NCBI GenBank assembly: GCA_013396995.1
Contig: VWZP01008268.1
Coordinates: 1-64,000 of the forward strand
DNA length: 64,000 nt
Direction of reading: 5' to 3'
Source of the DNA: Dicaeum eximium
Taxonomy: Eukaryota > Chordata > Aves > Passeriformes > Dicaeidae
The notes beneath the pieces are model-generated. The model worked only from the letters and a program-made list of their open reading frames with translations. It was not told where the DNA came from and did no database searches. Both the position numbers and the translations under genes were made by a program. This document shows positions 33,601-44,664 of the stretch, piece by piece; position 1 is the first letter of the stretch; each line of letters starts with the position of its first letter.

Positions 33601-36600
33601 GTTTTTGTGCAGCTGGAAAGCCATACTAACAGATTTGCTCCATGTTATTTATTGCAGCACACCTGTCTCTGATGTGATTTCACTGCACTATATTTATGTA
33701 GCACGAATCAGAGGGGTTGAAGTGTACTGCCCTCTGGACCCACCTCCACCTTATGAAACTGTGTGCAGCTTAAAAAGCTCTGAGCAGGTATGGGCCCAGG
33801 AGTTTAATGTCTGATTTGTTTTTTTCCACTCTAAGGGAGAGGTTGCGCTCAAGCGTGGTACATGTAAGACAGGAGGATACATTTGATTACACATGTAAAT
33901 TTCACCAAAGATTTTAATTAATCACTTACCTTTAGAACTGGAAAGTTTTCTCCAGTTGGAAAACTGCCCAGGCATGGTAGAAGGAGCAGAAAGCAATGTG
34001 GAGCACACCTGTTGCTGGTTATTCCAAAAGACCTCCTGCTTTACTTCACTTTCATACCTGCACTCCTCCCATGAGGGACTAAGTCAAGGTTTTGGCATCA
34101 TTGGTCATCTTTTTTCAGTGGTGTTTTCAAAAGACAAGTGATTTTTCCCAGAAAATACTGGGTAGGATAAAATTCACTGACCTGGATGATGAACATGAAT
34201 ATTAGACATTCACTGGCTTTTATTTTGCCATGGATTAAAATCATATCACACAGTCTCTTTGCACTTAAGAACAAGTATTCCTTTTCTAAGGTGGATCTTG
34301 CAGTTCTTAGGAAATGCCAGAGAAAGATGGTGACTTGTGATTTTTCAACTTTTGCATTTTATTACAGGGAGGTGCACTTCAAATAAGTGGCATGGAAGAT
34401 GTTGATTCAGCAGAAGTAAGTGACAGGCAGTCCTCTCAAGGTAAAAAGCATTCTTAAAGTTTGTTCTAGAATGTTCTCTCCAACACATACAACTTAATGC
34501 AGCAGCAGCATTATTAGTTCTTTGAAAGACAGCCACCATACTGCAAACCACAGATACAGAATCATGATTGTTATGGGCAGTGGGAGCAAGGATTAATATT
34601 TAAAACGTTTAAAAGCATAAGTTGTTTTCATGCAAGATGCAAAAAGAAGGATATGTTTCCTTTTTAGTAACCTAAAAGTTAGTTTTTGACATTATATCCA
34701 TGTGTTGCAAGAAATGATGTCCAGCTCCAGTGCTTCCATGTGCTTAGTGTATGTGATGGTGCCTGTTAGCATTTTCTTGCTGATGAAAATAGGAAGAGGA
34801 TAGAGTAGTATTGTACTGCGTGGAGCTAAACTGGGAATTACTCCATTATCCAGCCTGAACTGGAAGAATTACTAAATAGTTTCTGCATCCTGGTACAAGA
34901 GATAGCTGAACTACTCTTAGAGACCACGTCAAGCTTTGCTCTGCACTGTCTTAGAAAACCATGCCTACGGCTCAAAGTTGGTTTTAGCCTAATGTTTGTT
35001 GCAATGTAGGCTTGTGGCTAAACATCATTAACTTCCAGCTTTTCCAGTACAGCCCATGAAATTGTGTTCCAAATTTCATTTGGACTTGGCTATTATGGCA
35101 AGATTGCCTCATTTGTAATATTCACACAAGAGAAGAGTTGTGCAGGGGGGAAACCCCAAACCTTTATTTGATTGTGGCCTGTCTTCTGCCAAACTACTTA
35201 TCAAATTATAAAAAAAGTCTTGGGTTTGAACTGCATCAGTTGAAATTGTTCCTGTTATATGGAGTCAGGGGAAAAAAAGAGTTTGCTTAAAATCATACTT
35301 TAGCCAAGTGTCAACTCTGTCAGTGTCCCCTTAAACTCTGACAGTCTGCCTGAAGCTTCTCAAAACAAGCACTCGGATGCTTCTGGTGTCTTGCCAGCTG
35401 TGATAACCAGAATGAAACCTTTTGCTACAGCTCCTCTGGATTTTTTTTCTCAAAGCTTTCTTACTGGTGAAACTCCTGTAGCTTTCTCTGAGCTTTCTGA
35501 GCTCAAACAGAAAGAGGTTGTCAAATACAAGGATGCACATTAAAAAGTTATGAGGACTGGAAATGGGAAAAAAAAATAGAAAATGCACCTGCAGTGAAGG
35601 ACGGTCAGGAAAGTATTTGTTTTGGTTTTTGTTTTGTATTGTTTTGTTTTTCTTTTAAAAAAGGCTCTGATGAGACATTGTTTGAGGCATTTTTATTTAA
35701 AAATTTCCTTTGCAAGAATCAGACCTACCTGAGCACATATGGCAAAGGGTACCCTCCTCTCCATCATCTTAACTGGTTTGTCCAGTATTTTTTTTAATAA
35801 AAGTGTCTGAAAAGAGATGCTTCATTATCAGCCTGCCTGTTAAATTCAGATAAAAAAAAGAAAGCGAGCTTCTTAAGAAAGAAAATTAACACCACTGCTT
35901 CTTCTATATGCGAAGGCTTCGTAGAATTTAAGAAAAAGAAATACACTGAGGAGTATCTCTTGCTTTATTTAAATTTAGAGAGGTGTACTACATCTGGCTG
36001 GAATGGAGTTAATTTCCTTCATAGCAGCCTATGGTGCTGGTTTGGATTTGTGACCTGGGGGGAGTGTTCAGCGTTGTCACTGTTCAGGGACTGGCTGGGC
36101 ATCAGTCAGCTGGTGCTGAGTGACTGCTTTTGCATCACTTGTTTCCTTTGAGTTTCTCAGGGTTTTTTGTCCCCACCTCACTCCAGCTGTCCTCATCTCA
36201 GCCTACGAGTTCTGCCACTTTTGTCCTTCAATTCTTCTCCCCATACCACTGGGGAAGAGTGAGAGTGACTGTGAGGGGCTGAGCTGCCTGCTGGGGTTAA
36301 ACCACTGCAGGAGGGAATACAAAACGAGGGCTTGCGTTGGAATCGTGGCAGAGGAAGTCTGTGGGCTCTCTCAGCTGCTGCAGTGTAGCAGTCTATAAAT
36401 AAAACTTGAACTTTCAGTTTATGCTGGCAGGCTGTCATGCCAGGGCATTTGAGTATGATGCTGTGATTCCCTTGGCATCATCAGAGCTGAGCAACTGAGC
36501 ATAGCTCCTGATGGAAGTTAAAGCTGTGCACTACTCTGCCAGCAGAGTAAGGGGAATTCCTGACTGCTGTCTGCAGGAGGAGCTCTAAAGCTTCTCTATG

Positions 36601-39600
36601 CCAGCTAAAATTGCTTTACTGACTTCATAATCACTCCTGTCAAGCAGAATGCAACTTCCCTGCCGACTGTAGTAGGCAGGCAATGCAACCTTTTCCTGGT
36701 GGCAGGAAGTGCTTGGCAGCTGCTCTGTACCATCACAAACTAGGTGTGTGCATTTCCAGTACACACCACCCTAAGACAGCTTTTTCTCTGAAACATTAAT
36801 ATTATTAAGGATTATTTTCAGATCATGAAATGTCTTCATTAATCTATTCAGAATTTTAAAAAATACCAAACAAAGAGCTTCTCCGAAGTAACAGCAGCAT
36901 TGTACCTCCAGGGCTTACTGCTAACACAGCTCCACTGGTGTTGAAAAGTTTAGATTGGTGGTGGATTCTTCAATCCTGCATGATTCTTGGTCTGCCATAT
37001 TTTCTTGCTGGGCCTTACCTTCTGATTTGCTAGGCTGGTACCTGTTTTATATAGGTTGTGTCACTCTTTCTTCTCTTTAGAGACTCTTAAGTTGCATTTG
37101 TGTAGGCAGTGAGGTGCTGTGCTCAGCAAGTACATATCATCCAAGCCTAAATTTTCTTGAATGCTCCTGCCACTGCCACATACCTGTTAGAGTGACACTA
37201 CAGATTTTTGCTGTGTTCTGAATAAAAGACTGTTTACATGAATTTGGTTTTGTATCGGGTTTGCATGGCCAAGTGTTGATAGTGGTGGGGAAGCTGTGGA
37301 ACGTCTGTGCCTGGCAGAGCTCCAAAGATGGATCTGCTGCTGGAGAAGGCTGGACCAGTTAAGAATCATGGTAACACCTCTGTGACAACATATTTAAAAA
37401 GGAAAAAAAAGTTACTTTGCAGAGGTATTGGTGCTCAGAGAAGAGCAAAGTGAGAATATGTGAGGGGAACAGCCCTGCAGACACCAGGGCCAGTGGAGAA
37501 GGAGGGCAGGAGATGCTCCGGTGCTGGAGCAGAGAGTCCCCTGCAGCCCATGGTGCAGACCATGGAGATGCAGCTGTGCCCCTGCAGCCATGGAGGTCCA
37601 CAGGGATGCAGAGGTTCACCCACAGCCCGTGGAGAAGGCTCACTGGAGCAGGTGGGTGTGTGCAAAAAGGCTGTGAACCCACGGGAGGGCTGTGCTGGAG
37701 CAGGCTCTTGGCAGGGACCTGCAGACCCATGGAGAGAGGGAGCCCATGCTGGAGCAGGTTTCCTGGNNNNNNNAGCTGGCAAAATTCTGGAGAGCTGTTT
37801 CCTGTGGGAGGGACCCGACACTGCAGCAGATGAAGGACTCCTCTCCCTGAGCAGCAGCAGAAACGTGTCATGAACTGACCTTAACCCATGGTCCCTGCAC
37901 CACTGCAGGGCAGAAGATAAAGCCTGGGGGAGGGATGGGGGAAGGGTTTTTAAGATCTATTTTACTTCTTATTATCCTGCTCATTTTTAGATAAAGTCAG
38001 CTAATATCCCCGAGCTGAGTCTGTTTTGGCCATGATAGTAACTGATGAGTGATCTCTCCCTGTCCTTATTTCAAGTCATGAGCCTTTCATTATATTTTTT
38101 CTCCCCTGTCCAGTTGCAGAAGGGAGTGGCTGTGGTGGGTACCTGGCATCCAGCCAGGGGCAGCCCACTACGAATTTTTTGCCTTCTGAATGATCAAGAA
38201 GATTGTTTTCTGTCATATGCCAGGTGCCACTAGATGGAGGTACAGAACCAAGCTTAGTGAGAAATGTACAGCTTCATCCTGTCCTGTTCATTAAATTGCA
38301 GCATATAGATTCACTCTTAGGAAAAGAAGCAGTGGGAAGGATATAGCATATCACAGGAATCCAGGAAAATATTTAAGTAAAGATTTTAATTCCTTTTTAG
38401 GGACTGGTGAGTGATTTACAAGATACCTCATTACAAAGTTGACCGACCTCTCTGACCATATGATGTCATAACTTGGTACAACTGCCCATAAGCAGGAGGA
38501 TTTGGGGCTCTGTGAGATTTAGTTTTTCGCCAATAAAGCTGTAGCTCCCTTCTCTCTGATCAGGTAGTTCAAGGTGTTTTTTGTACTAGCCTGTACTGTA
38601 GTCTTTTGCTACTCTGGTTGCATAAGGCTGAACAGGTTTTTGCAAACATTTAAACAAGGTTTAGACCAATGTTACTGTTCCGTAAGTGTGGGTCTGTGCA
38701 CACATGCATGCAGCTCTAGACCTTTGTGTCCAGTCATTACAGATGTCCAGATTTCTCCACTACAGATGGGGAAAAAAAGTCAGTCTCTAATAATGGCTTC
38801 TAGAGATTTCCTTTATTTTGGCTACTTCTACTTTTCTGTTTCTGATTATTCAGCTGAAGAAATTCAGGAGGCTTCCAGCAGAGTGAGCCTTTCCCCTTCA
38901 AATGCAAGCTGTGTGCCTGCAGGAGTGACCCTTCCCTTCCATCCCTTGCGGACACGTTCTAAAAGTGACCCTGTGCTCCTGCACTGCCTGCTGCCTCCAG
39001 GTGACCCTGTTTTCTCTCTCAGTCATTGTGTAATGGTTCTTTAAAAGAACATTTTCAGAAATTTCATACCCTGAACCTACTACCTGCAGAAATCAGCTGC
39101 TGTTTCCCAACAGAACGCCTACATAACAGTAGTTTGTGCTTTGCCAAACCTTTTCCACCTGACTCCTTAGTCTTGCTGCTCTTTAGGTTTTCATATCTAG
39201 GAACAGGATCTGTAGCAGTGTCTGGGTATAAGGGAGGGGTAGTGTAAAATGAGGAGGGAGAGCACACAGGATTCCTCAGTGCACTGACATCTAAAATCTT
39301 ACATGTGCAGTGGTCAATATGAGCAATTTAAAGCAAAACTGGCTTGGGGATTTGGAATTCGCCTATAAATTCACTGCCCTTTTCTCAATCCTCTTATCAT
39401 CAAAAAAACCCCCTCAAAAACTCAACACAGCCCAAGGTGGAGCATTGATGAAACTGCTTTGGTGTCAGTGATCTGATCCTGTTGCTGTGGGAAAGCTGCT
39501 AATGTGACTGCACAGTCTGTGATACTGCTGACAATCTTGAAAAGCGCACCAGCCAGGGGTCTTGCAGTTTTACTAGAGGATATTGGAATCCCCACAGTAG

Positions 39601-42340
39601 CTGCTGATATATACCAGCACTCAAAACCCAAGTGCCAGTGGGGCATGTTAGTAACAGCCATTTATTCTGCATATTGGGAGCATGCCTGTCTGGATTACAC
39701 TTGCTGTTTTTGTGGAATGTTTTCATGGCTCTCCTGTATCATGTGCTTTGTCTTGCCCTCCTATCAACCTCCACCACAGCAGCCCAGAGAATCTGCTGCT
39801 GAAGCAATAGTTACATACACAGAGCCTATTCATAGCTGTGAAAGCAGAATGTTTCTGCTGTACAGAGACCCCATGTCAGAAGCATTTGGAAGCTTTAGGC
39901 TCGGTGTTACTGAGGTTAGGTCTGTTCAGCAGTTAGACCTGAGTTAGTCACGAGTGCTGCAGAAAAGGAACCCACTGCAACAGTGGAATCTGCTTCAAGT
40001 TAACGCTCTTCTTGCTGGGAAGATTTGCATCTCCTCCTAACATTTTTTGGTCTGAAGCCAACATTAAAGTGCTTCTTGAACAATCTGTAGGTGTGGTTTG
40101 GGGTCTTTATTGGTTTTTTTCTTCCTTTTAGTGGGGTCAAAATTTGGTAACTTGTTTACAACAAAGACAGTAAATTTTTGTTTTGACCAAAGGCAGTGAA
40201 ATTGATTCTGAATTGCCCTTTGTTTAATCCTTGCAAGGTAATTTTGAATGTTTTGGTATGGGTTAGGTTTTTTCCACCCCACTGAATTTCTACTTTGTAG
40301 TATTACTAGCTTCCAGCTTGACAGGTGGTTATTTTCAGGTACAACTTGTCCTCTTGACTGCTAATAACTAAAAGTTACCAAGAGTTTAGCAGAGATCATA
40401 AAAGCCTTCTACCTTTATGTTTACATTAACATTCAACATGCATTCAGGTCTCTTCAGACCAGAAACAAGAGAAAGGAACCAGATGTACCCAAAGTGACAA
40501 AGAGCTTTCCGAAGGGGAAGAAGCCCTCGAGACCCTTTGACATGTAATATGCACTGAATCATAGCTGTGTATGACTATTTTACAGGCATTTTGTGTAAAT
40601 CCTATAGAGTGAGCCTCCCTACCATCCTGACCATGCCAGACTGTTAAGCTGTACAAGGTTAAACTATGCATTGCATGCTCATTTAATCAGGAGAGGAATC
40701 TCCAGGAATACCGTGAACTATGTGGATTGTTTGCTTTGTTTCATCTTTGTCTTCAGGGACGGTGCTCAACTGTGAAACTGCAGCACTCAGAGATGTGAAT
40801 CCGCGAAACGCCGTCACCTTGAGGAAGGGTTCAAGGGCCAGGGCTCTGCGGGGAAGACCCCGGTCCCTGATAGACTACCAGTCCTACATGGACACCAAGC
40901 GGCGCGTGGCCTGGATCCTGGAGCAGTCCTGCAGCGCGAGACCTGACATACATGACTTGGTGGAAAGTATCAAGTCGGTTTTAAAATCAGACGAGAAACA
41001 TATGGCAGAAGCTGTCACCAGTGCCACTTTCCTTGAGCAGGTAGTTTTATTACTTGTACCGATCAGATGATGTGGAAACCCACTGCCCCTGGTTTGGAAG
41101 GATAGGTTTCCATTTGCCAGTCTGTATGTCAGAGTTTTTGGATCAAATTGGCTTCCATCAGCACTTTAGTTTCATGTAGGGAGTGTGTGAAAGGCTGTGA
41201 CATTCCTTGCTCTATCAGCTAGAAGCCAGAGTATGTGTATATTTAAAAACTGAGTCAGTCTTCTGTTGAGGAATCAGGAACTGTAAATAACATGACAGCA
41301 TTTTATACTGAGCGTGGCAGGGGAGAGGGAGAAGATGTTATAAATAAGCGTTTGCTATTCCAAACCAGAAGGAATGGAGGCAGACAAGGAAATTTTTATG
41401 TCAACCCAGTAGAAGCAACTTTTTTTGTGATTGGCTCCCAGGATAAAAACAAGACCTAGTACTAAAGAAAGGAAAGCAGAAAATAGAAAATGCGTGCTTA
41501 CATTAATGGATGAATATCCAGAAGTTTCAGACACTGCAGACTTCATCTAAAAAATGTTTTGGTAACTTACAGACCATTTGGGTAGCTGAATTGATTCATG
41601 CAGAGCACAAGTGATTTGATATGACAACTGGTTTTGGTTTGGGTTCTCATGCAAAACACATCAGTGTCATTTAGGCTCTGCAAATAAAATGGGATTTCCC
41701 ACTGCAGCCTTCAGGCAACAAAAGCCTTCACAAATTTGACAGAAACAGGAGGGAAAAAGGCTCCTTATGAGAATTTAATTTATCACACAGGCCTGAAGGT
41801 TATTACAGTTCAGTGGCTTCTGCAAGGAAGCAACATTTAGGTTCCTTCTAAACAATACTAGACATGCCACAGGTTGGAGTGAGAGAACTCCTGTGCATCT
41901 TTGAGGGGGAAACCAAACCAACCCCACAAAAAACAACACAATAAAAAAATCACCCCACTGCTTTTCCCATTGCCTCCTTGGCAAATGCTAGGGGTTTTTT
42001 AGCTTTCTAAATTATTCTTTCAACATAACAGACAATGCTAAAACTGGCTTCTTCCTAGTCGGGTAAAAATCTATTTTAATAGAACAAGAGCCTGAAAACA
42101 AAACTGATTTAAACTTTGCTTTTCTTTTTAAAGGTGATGACACCTGCCCATCAAGCCACGTCACTGAGAGCCCGTGTGTCACCTTTCAGATTGCATTCTG
42201 GACTGCTGTACCTGGAGAGCTGTGGTGACCTGAGTACTTTCACCACAGAGGGAGAAGAGCCAGCAGAGAGGAGAATCCAAAGAGCAGAACATGAACGGCC
42301 TCACAGTGTTATTGGTGCTGTCAGGGAAACTGTACTTTGA
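15237..42340 (+). CDS. ENTREP1: ENTREP1 (FAM189A2), endosomal transmembrane epsin interactor 1, eleven coding exons
   Basis: Eleven exons with compatible phases and GT-AG borders give 555 codons. The protein resembles human ENTREP1 throughout by my recollection, including CCEE, LRTRSKSDPVL, RPRSLIDY(Q)SYMDTK, IKSVLKSDE and the C-terminal RETVL. It is a CD20-like four-pass protein: membrane segments at about 55-84, 97-112, 121-145 and 201-225, with a cysteine-bearing loop between the third and fourth. The cytosolic tail has two PPxY motifs, PPSY (259-262) and PPPY (305-308), which in this family bind WW domains of the ubiquitin ligase ITCH. The human protein also binds epsin and promotes CXCR4 endocytosis. 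The start at 15237 is the nearest ATG to the hydrophobic part. An in-frame ATG at 14991 with good context lies across the assembly gap and cannot be excluded. Confidence 0.92.
15540..18017 (+). other. ENTREP1: ENTREP1 intron 1
   Basis: AT-rich beyond the CpG island. It holds a TTG microsatellite at about 16408-16425 and no recognised repeat element. Confidence 0.7.
18018..18074 (+). CDS. ENTREP1: ENTREP1 coding exon 2
   Basis: Nineteen codons (AILCGILGLTTWKRPMRLL) forming most of the second membrane segment. The acceptor is TTGTAG and the donor GTAAGT, phase 0 on both sides. Confidence 0.9.
18825..19520 (-). mobile_element. CR1 LINE 3' fragment in ENTREP1 intron 2
   Basis: The plus strand starts with AATCATAGAATCGTGGATTC and AAGGTTGGAAGAG, the complement of a CR1 3' end, and continues through the conserved GCCACCTGGGCACACTGCTG region. 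It is antisense to the host gene. Confidence 0.85.
20110..20345 (+). mobile_element. CR1 LINE 3' fragment in ENTREP1 intron 2
   Basis: Forward CR1 3' end: CTGGAACAGGCTCCTAGAGA, GGAGGCAGCTGGACAATGCT, and the terminal TAGGTCCCTTCCAACTGAAA. Confidence 0.75.
24150..24890 (+). mobile_element. CR1 LINE 3' fragment in ENTREP1 intron 2
   Basis: Forward CR1 sequence beginning near GCCATTCAGAAGGACCTGGA, through GGGATCCTGGTGGATTACAA, to AGGTCCCTTCCAATCTCAG. It has internal rearrangement, as the order of blocks near 24780 looks mixed. Confidence 0.75.
27281..27391 (+). CDS. ENTREP1: ENTREP1 coding exon 3
   Basis: Thirty-seven codons with the third membrane segment (VNLFVLLSMISFMLN) and start of the cysteine loop (ILGCQG). 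Acceptor TTCCAG, donor GTGAGC, phase 0. Confidence 0.92.
27392..29704 (+). other. ENTREP1: ENTREP1 introns 3 and 4
   Basis: AT-rich non-coding sequence on either side of exon 4 (28817-28945). A TTA microsatellite lies at about 29627-29643. No repeat element was recognised. Confidence 0.65.
28817..28945 (+). CDS. ENTREP1: ENTREP1 coding exon 4
   Basis: Forty-three codons of the loop, with CLCCEE and SCSAAHLLLK. Acceptor TTAAAG, donor GTACCC, phase 0. Confidence 0.92.
29705..29812 (+). CDS. ENTREP1: ENTREP1 coding exon 5
   Basis: Thirty-six codons with the fourth membrane segment (LLALSALNALTATVCFVASA). Acceptor TTCAG, donor GTAAGT, phase 0. Confidence 0.93.
29931..30049 (+). CDS. ENTREP1: ENTREP1 coding exon 6
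   Basis: Acidic segment, then DPDDFVPPVPPPSYFAT, which holds the first PPxY motif. Acceptor ATTAG, donor GTAAAA. It ends two bases into a codon. Confidence 0.93.
31035..31146 (+). repeat. T/G-rich low-complexity block
   Basis: Runs of GTTT, GGTTTT and poly-T over about 110 bases in ENTREP1 intron 6. Confidence 0.85.
31925..32002 (+). mobile_element. Short CR1 LINE 3' end
   Basis: About 75 bases of forward CR1 end: GGAGTTGGACTTTGATCCTT, then CATTCCAACTCAGGATATTC and TGTGACTCTATGA. Confidence 0.7.
33658..33787 (+). CDS. ENTREP1: ENTREP1 coding exon 7
   Basis: Completes the serine codon left by exon 6, then YIYVARIRGVEVYCPLDPP and PPPYE, the second PPxY motif. Acceptor TTGCAG, donor GTATGG, ends in phase 0. 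Confidence 0.93.
34368..34440 (+). CDS. ENTREP1: ENTREP1 coding exon 8
   Basis: Twenty-four codons plus one base (GGALQISGMEDVDSAEVSDR and QSSQ). Acceptor TTACAG, donor GTAAAA. The next exon needs exactly this phase. A stronger-looking internal donor lies at 34416. Confidence 0.8.
35984..36309 (+). mobile_element. Probable solo LTR of an avian endogenous retrovirus (ERVL-like)
   Basis: Starts TGTACTAC with GGCTGGAATGGAGTTAATTT and GGATTTGTGACC, and ends GGGGTTAAACCACTGCA. These are the two ends of a widespread avian LTR, here much shorter than a full copy. Flanks AGAGG and GGAGG could be a decayed target-site duplication. It lies in the sense orientation of ENTREP1. Confidence 0.6.
37251..38172 (+). 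mobile_element. Second LTR-like element in ENTREP1 intron 8
   Basis: Begins near TGTATCGGGTTTGCATGGCC, contains several degenerate repeats of the CATGGAG / CTGGAGCAGG type at 37500-37765, a TGATGAACTGACC-like segment near 37870, and ends TACCTGGCATCCAGCCAGGG plus CAGCCCACTACGA. I recall this as a common avian LTR. Seven undetermined bases sit at 37767-37773. The open frames across it are not genes. Confidence 0.6.
38854..39000 (+). CDS. ENTREP1: ENTREP1 coding exon 9
   Basis: Starts with two bases completing an alanine codon, then EEIQEASSRVSLSPSN and the family block LRTRSKSDPV. Acceptor TTCAG, donor GTGACC. Confidence 0.88.
39001..42133 (+). other. ENTREP1: ENTREP1 introns 9 and 10
   Basis: Non-coding sequence on either side of exon 10 (40757-41040). 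No element recognised. The 147-codon plus-strand frame at 39504-39947 has no family motif and was not called. Confidence 0.6.
40757..41040 (+). CDS. ENTREP1: ENTREP1 coding exon 10
   Basis: Ninety-four codons after the split glycine, with RGRPRSLIDYQSYMDTK, ARPDIHDLVESIKSVLKSDE and SATFLEQ. Acceptor CTTCAG, donor GTAGTT, phase 0. Confidence 0.93.
42134..42340 (+). CDS. ENTREP1: ENTREP1 last coding exon
   Basis: Sixty-eight codons and TGA, with LLYLESCGDLSTFT and ERPHSVIGAVRETVL at the end. Acceptor TTAAAG. Confidence 0.93.
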   Translation: MMTPAHQATSLRARVSPFRLHSGLLYLESCGDLSTFTTEGEEPAERRIQRAEHERPHSVIGAVRETVL

Positions 42341-42848
42341 GCTGGCTTTTTGGTAATTCCTCAGCAGAGCACTTCTGTCAGACATACACATACTGCAGAG
42401 GAAAATCATCTCTGGCAAGTGGGTGGATGGGTTTGTCAGTAATCACCTTCCTTTTGAATACTCTCATGCACAGACTCCAAAGGGGGAAGATCATTCTACA
42501 AAGAGTATTAAGCAGATTGAAAGCTGGTCTTTACTGGGCTCCCAGCTGCAGCTCATCTGTTTGTGACACATTAGTGCCCTGCATCTCTGTGAAGCCTGGT
42601 AACCTGCAGTTGTGGGGTATGATGATACATCATCCTTGTGGAAGGAGGTGTCAAAAGCAGTATTGAAGAACTTGGCAAATTTTTGGTACTTTGGTTTAAA
42701 TTAAAATCTCCTGTCATAAAATGGAGACCTTCAGATACAAACTAAGTTAGTAAAAAAATGGTGTACAGAATTCTAAAATTATTCTTTATAAAAGAAGATT
42801 GTTGATGTGTAAACTGTACTAAAAATAAAATCTGTCTTGAAGAAGTGC
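42341..42848 (+). other. ENTREP1: ENTREP1 3' UTR
   Basis: From the stop codon to a presumed cleavage site about 20 bases past AATAAA at 42824-42829. A T-rich stretch follows (GCTCTTTTGGCTC). Confidence 0.6.
42824..42829 (+). terminator. ENTREP1: ENTREP1 poly(A) signal
   Basis: Canonical AATAAA about 485 bases after the stop codon, the first one in this 3' UTR that is followed by a T/G-rich element. Confidence 0.6.
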
Positions 42849-44664
42849 TCTTTTGGCTCAGTGAACTTCTCAATGGCAGAACATGGTTTTTGTCTAAATG
42901 ATGGAACAACATCCAAACCCAAAATCACCAGTGTTTTGCAACAGGTGGTGCTGGCTTGTTAGTGTCCTGGGAAGAAAGGCACTCTCTGTACAGTCTAATT
43001 TAAAATGCTAGAATGCTGTTTATTACAGCAGGTTCCATGAACAAAGAAGCTAATTTTATATTCCTTCAGGTGCTGGGAACCCCATTTTGTGCAGTATCAG
43101 GCAGGGCACAAGTTATGCAGATCCCATCCATTTTACCTCATTTAGATCATTTGAGGTAATTAAAAATGTTCTTAGAGAACAAAAACTCATCACTTCTACA
43201 GTCAAACAAAAGGACTGTTCACATGGGACCTTATTGCTGCACTTCTAGAGAAAGGCAGGGACACACATGTACTGCTGGGTGGTGTTTACCATTTTGAGTA
43301 CCACTGGGGCTGCCTGCAGGTTCCCTTCTTAAAATCAACCATCTGAATTTATTCCGTGGCCAAGGGACATCCCTGGAGGTCCGTCTGTAGGAGCAGCAGA
43401 AAGCACAGCACAGGTGTGCTCAGGTAAGAGGCACACGGATCTCAAACTTTCTGGTACCGTGATTTTAGGTCAGGCTTTAGGTGCCATGTGCTTCTGCACC
43501 GAATATTTATTTAAATCACAGTTCCAGCCCTGACACTGACACTGCTGGTCACCAGCATCACCTCTGCAGCCTGCAAGGCACTACAGGTGCTGGAACTGGG
43601 GTGGGGTCTGCTTGTCCTCTCTGTGGATCCAGACCATTAAAACACTGAAGGAGGGAGCAAGAAACGTGTCCCCTGTGAAGGCAGCAAATCTCTGAAATTT
43701 TTGTCTGTACTGCTAAAGTAAGGGCTTATATTTATCCACTGAGATGCAGAAAAGTTTGTAACACAGAAATTGGTATGTACAGCTAATGGTAAGGATAAAT
43801 AGGAGGATGGAGGGTTGCACACAGGGAATGCAGAAAGCAAGCTCAGCCTGTCTACTGCACCCCTTACCAGGGACTTCACAATTTCTTCTGTCTGTCATCT
43901 AAGCAAATAAGGTGAAATACTTCATTCTCTCATGTTGATGATACTTGTATTTCATGTTATGAACAGCCACCAAGTGGCTGAATGCTCATGTTTAGTTTTC
44001 TTCTTAATCAGCTGTGGTATATGTTTTAATTTCTGTGGTTGCAAAGTACTCATGACAACCTATGAGGCACAGAAAATCCTACGAAGCCTCACCAGAAGAA
44101 ACACTCCCTTGGTTGACTTGAAAATATGATAATATTTTTCATAATCTCTTATTAGACAAATATTTTTAACCCTAGCACAGGCAGTTCCAGGATTAATTCT
44201 AGGGACAGACATATTACAATTCTACTTTTTATTTATTCAAATGGTGTTAGGTCTTTAATAATAAACCATGCTGATGACATTTGAAGGAAAACAGTGATTT
44301 CAGAAATTACCCTAAGTGTGAAGAATTTTTATCAAAGCCCCATTTATGAAAAATTCCTATTTAAAGTTATTCAGTCAAAGAAATATTATTTCTGTCACAA
44401 TCACAGTGGCATTTCACAGTAAAAACTGGGATGCCACCTTAGACTAGGAATCAGCTTTGTTTAGGAGCACTAGTGTCATGTACTGGCTGAGAAGAATGCT
44501 GTTTTAAAAACAGGTAACAGCATTGCTTCATGCCTGCAGAAACACAGAGAGAATTACTCCAGACTAAGTGGTAAAAAAGAAGTTCAGACACCTTCCAATT
44601 ATGTATGCATTCATCACTGGCAAGTCAGCCTCTAGGTCAATATGAGCAAATTCTCAGCCTTGTC
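42849..44664. other. Convergent intergenic spacer between ENTREP1 and APBA1
   Basis: About 1.8 kb separate the predicted transcript ends. No gene, CR1 or LTR was recognised. TTTATT at about 44229-44238 could be a more distal APBA1 poly(A) signal, which would narrow the spacer. Confidence 0.5.

Larger units (their letters stand above)
30050..33657 (+). other. ENTREP1: ENTREP1 intron 6
   Basis: Contains a T/G low-complexity block and a short CR1 end, listed separately, and a single undetermined base at 32869 at the end of a poly-A run. No further coding exon was recognised. Confidence 0.65.
34441..38853 (+). other. ENTREP1: ENTREP1 intron 8
   Basis: A 4.4-kb intron with two LTR-like elements (35984-36309 and 37251-38172), listed separately. 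The sequence between them (36310-37250) was not recognised. Confidence 0.65.

Noticed and set aside
37359..37873. Overlapping frames of 128-170 codons on both strands
   Set aside because: They are made by degenerate repeats within an LTR-like element and cross undetermined bases.
39504..39947. 147-codon plus-strand frame in ENTREP1 intron 9
   Set aside because: No similarity recognised, and no splice phase would allow it to join exons 9 and 10, which already fit each other.
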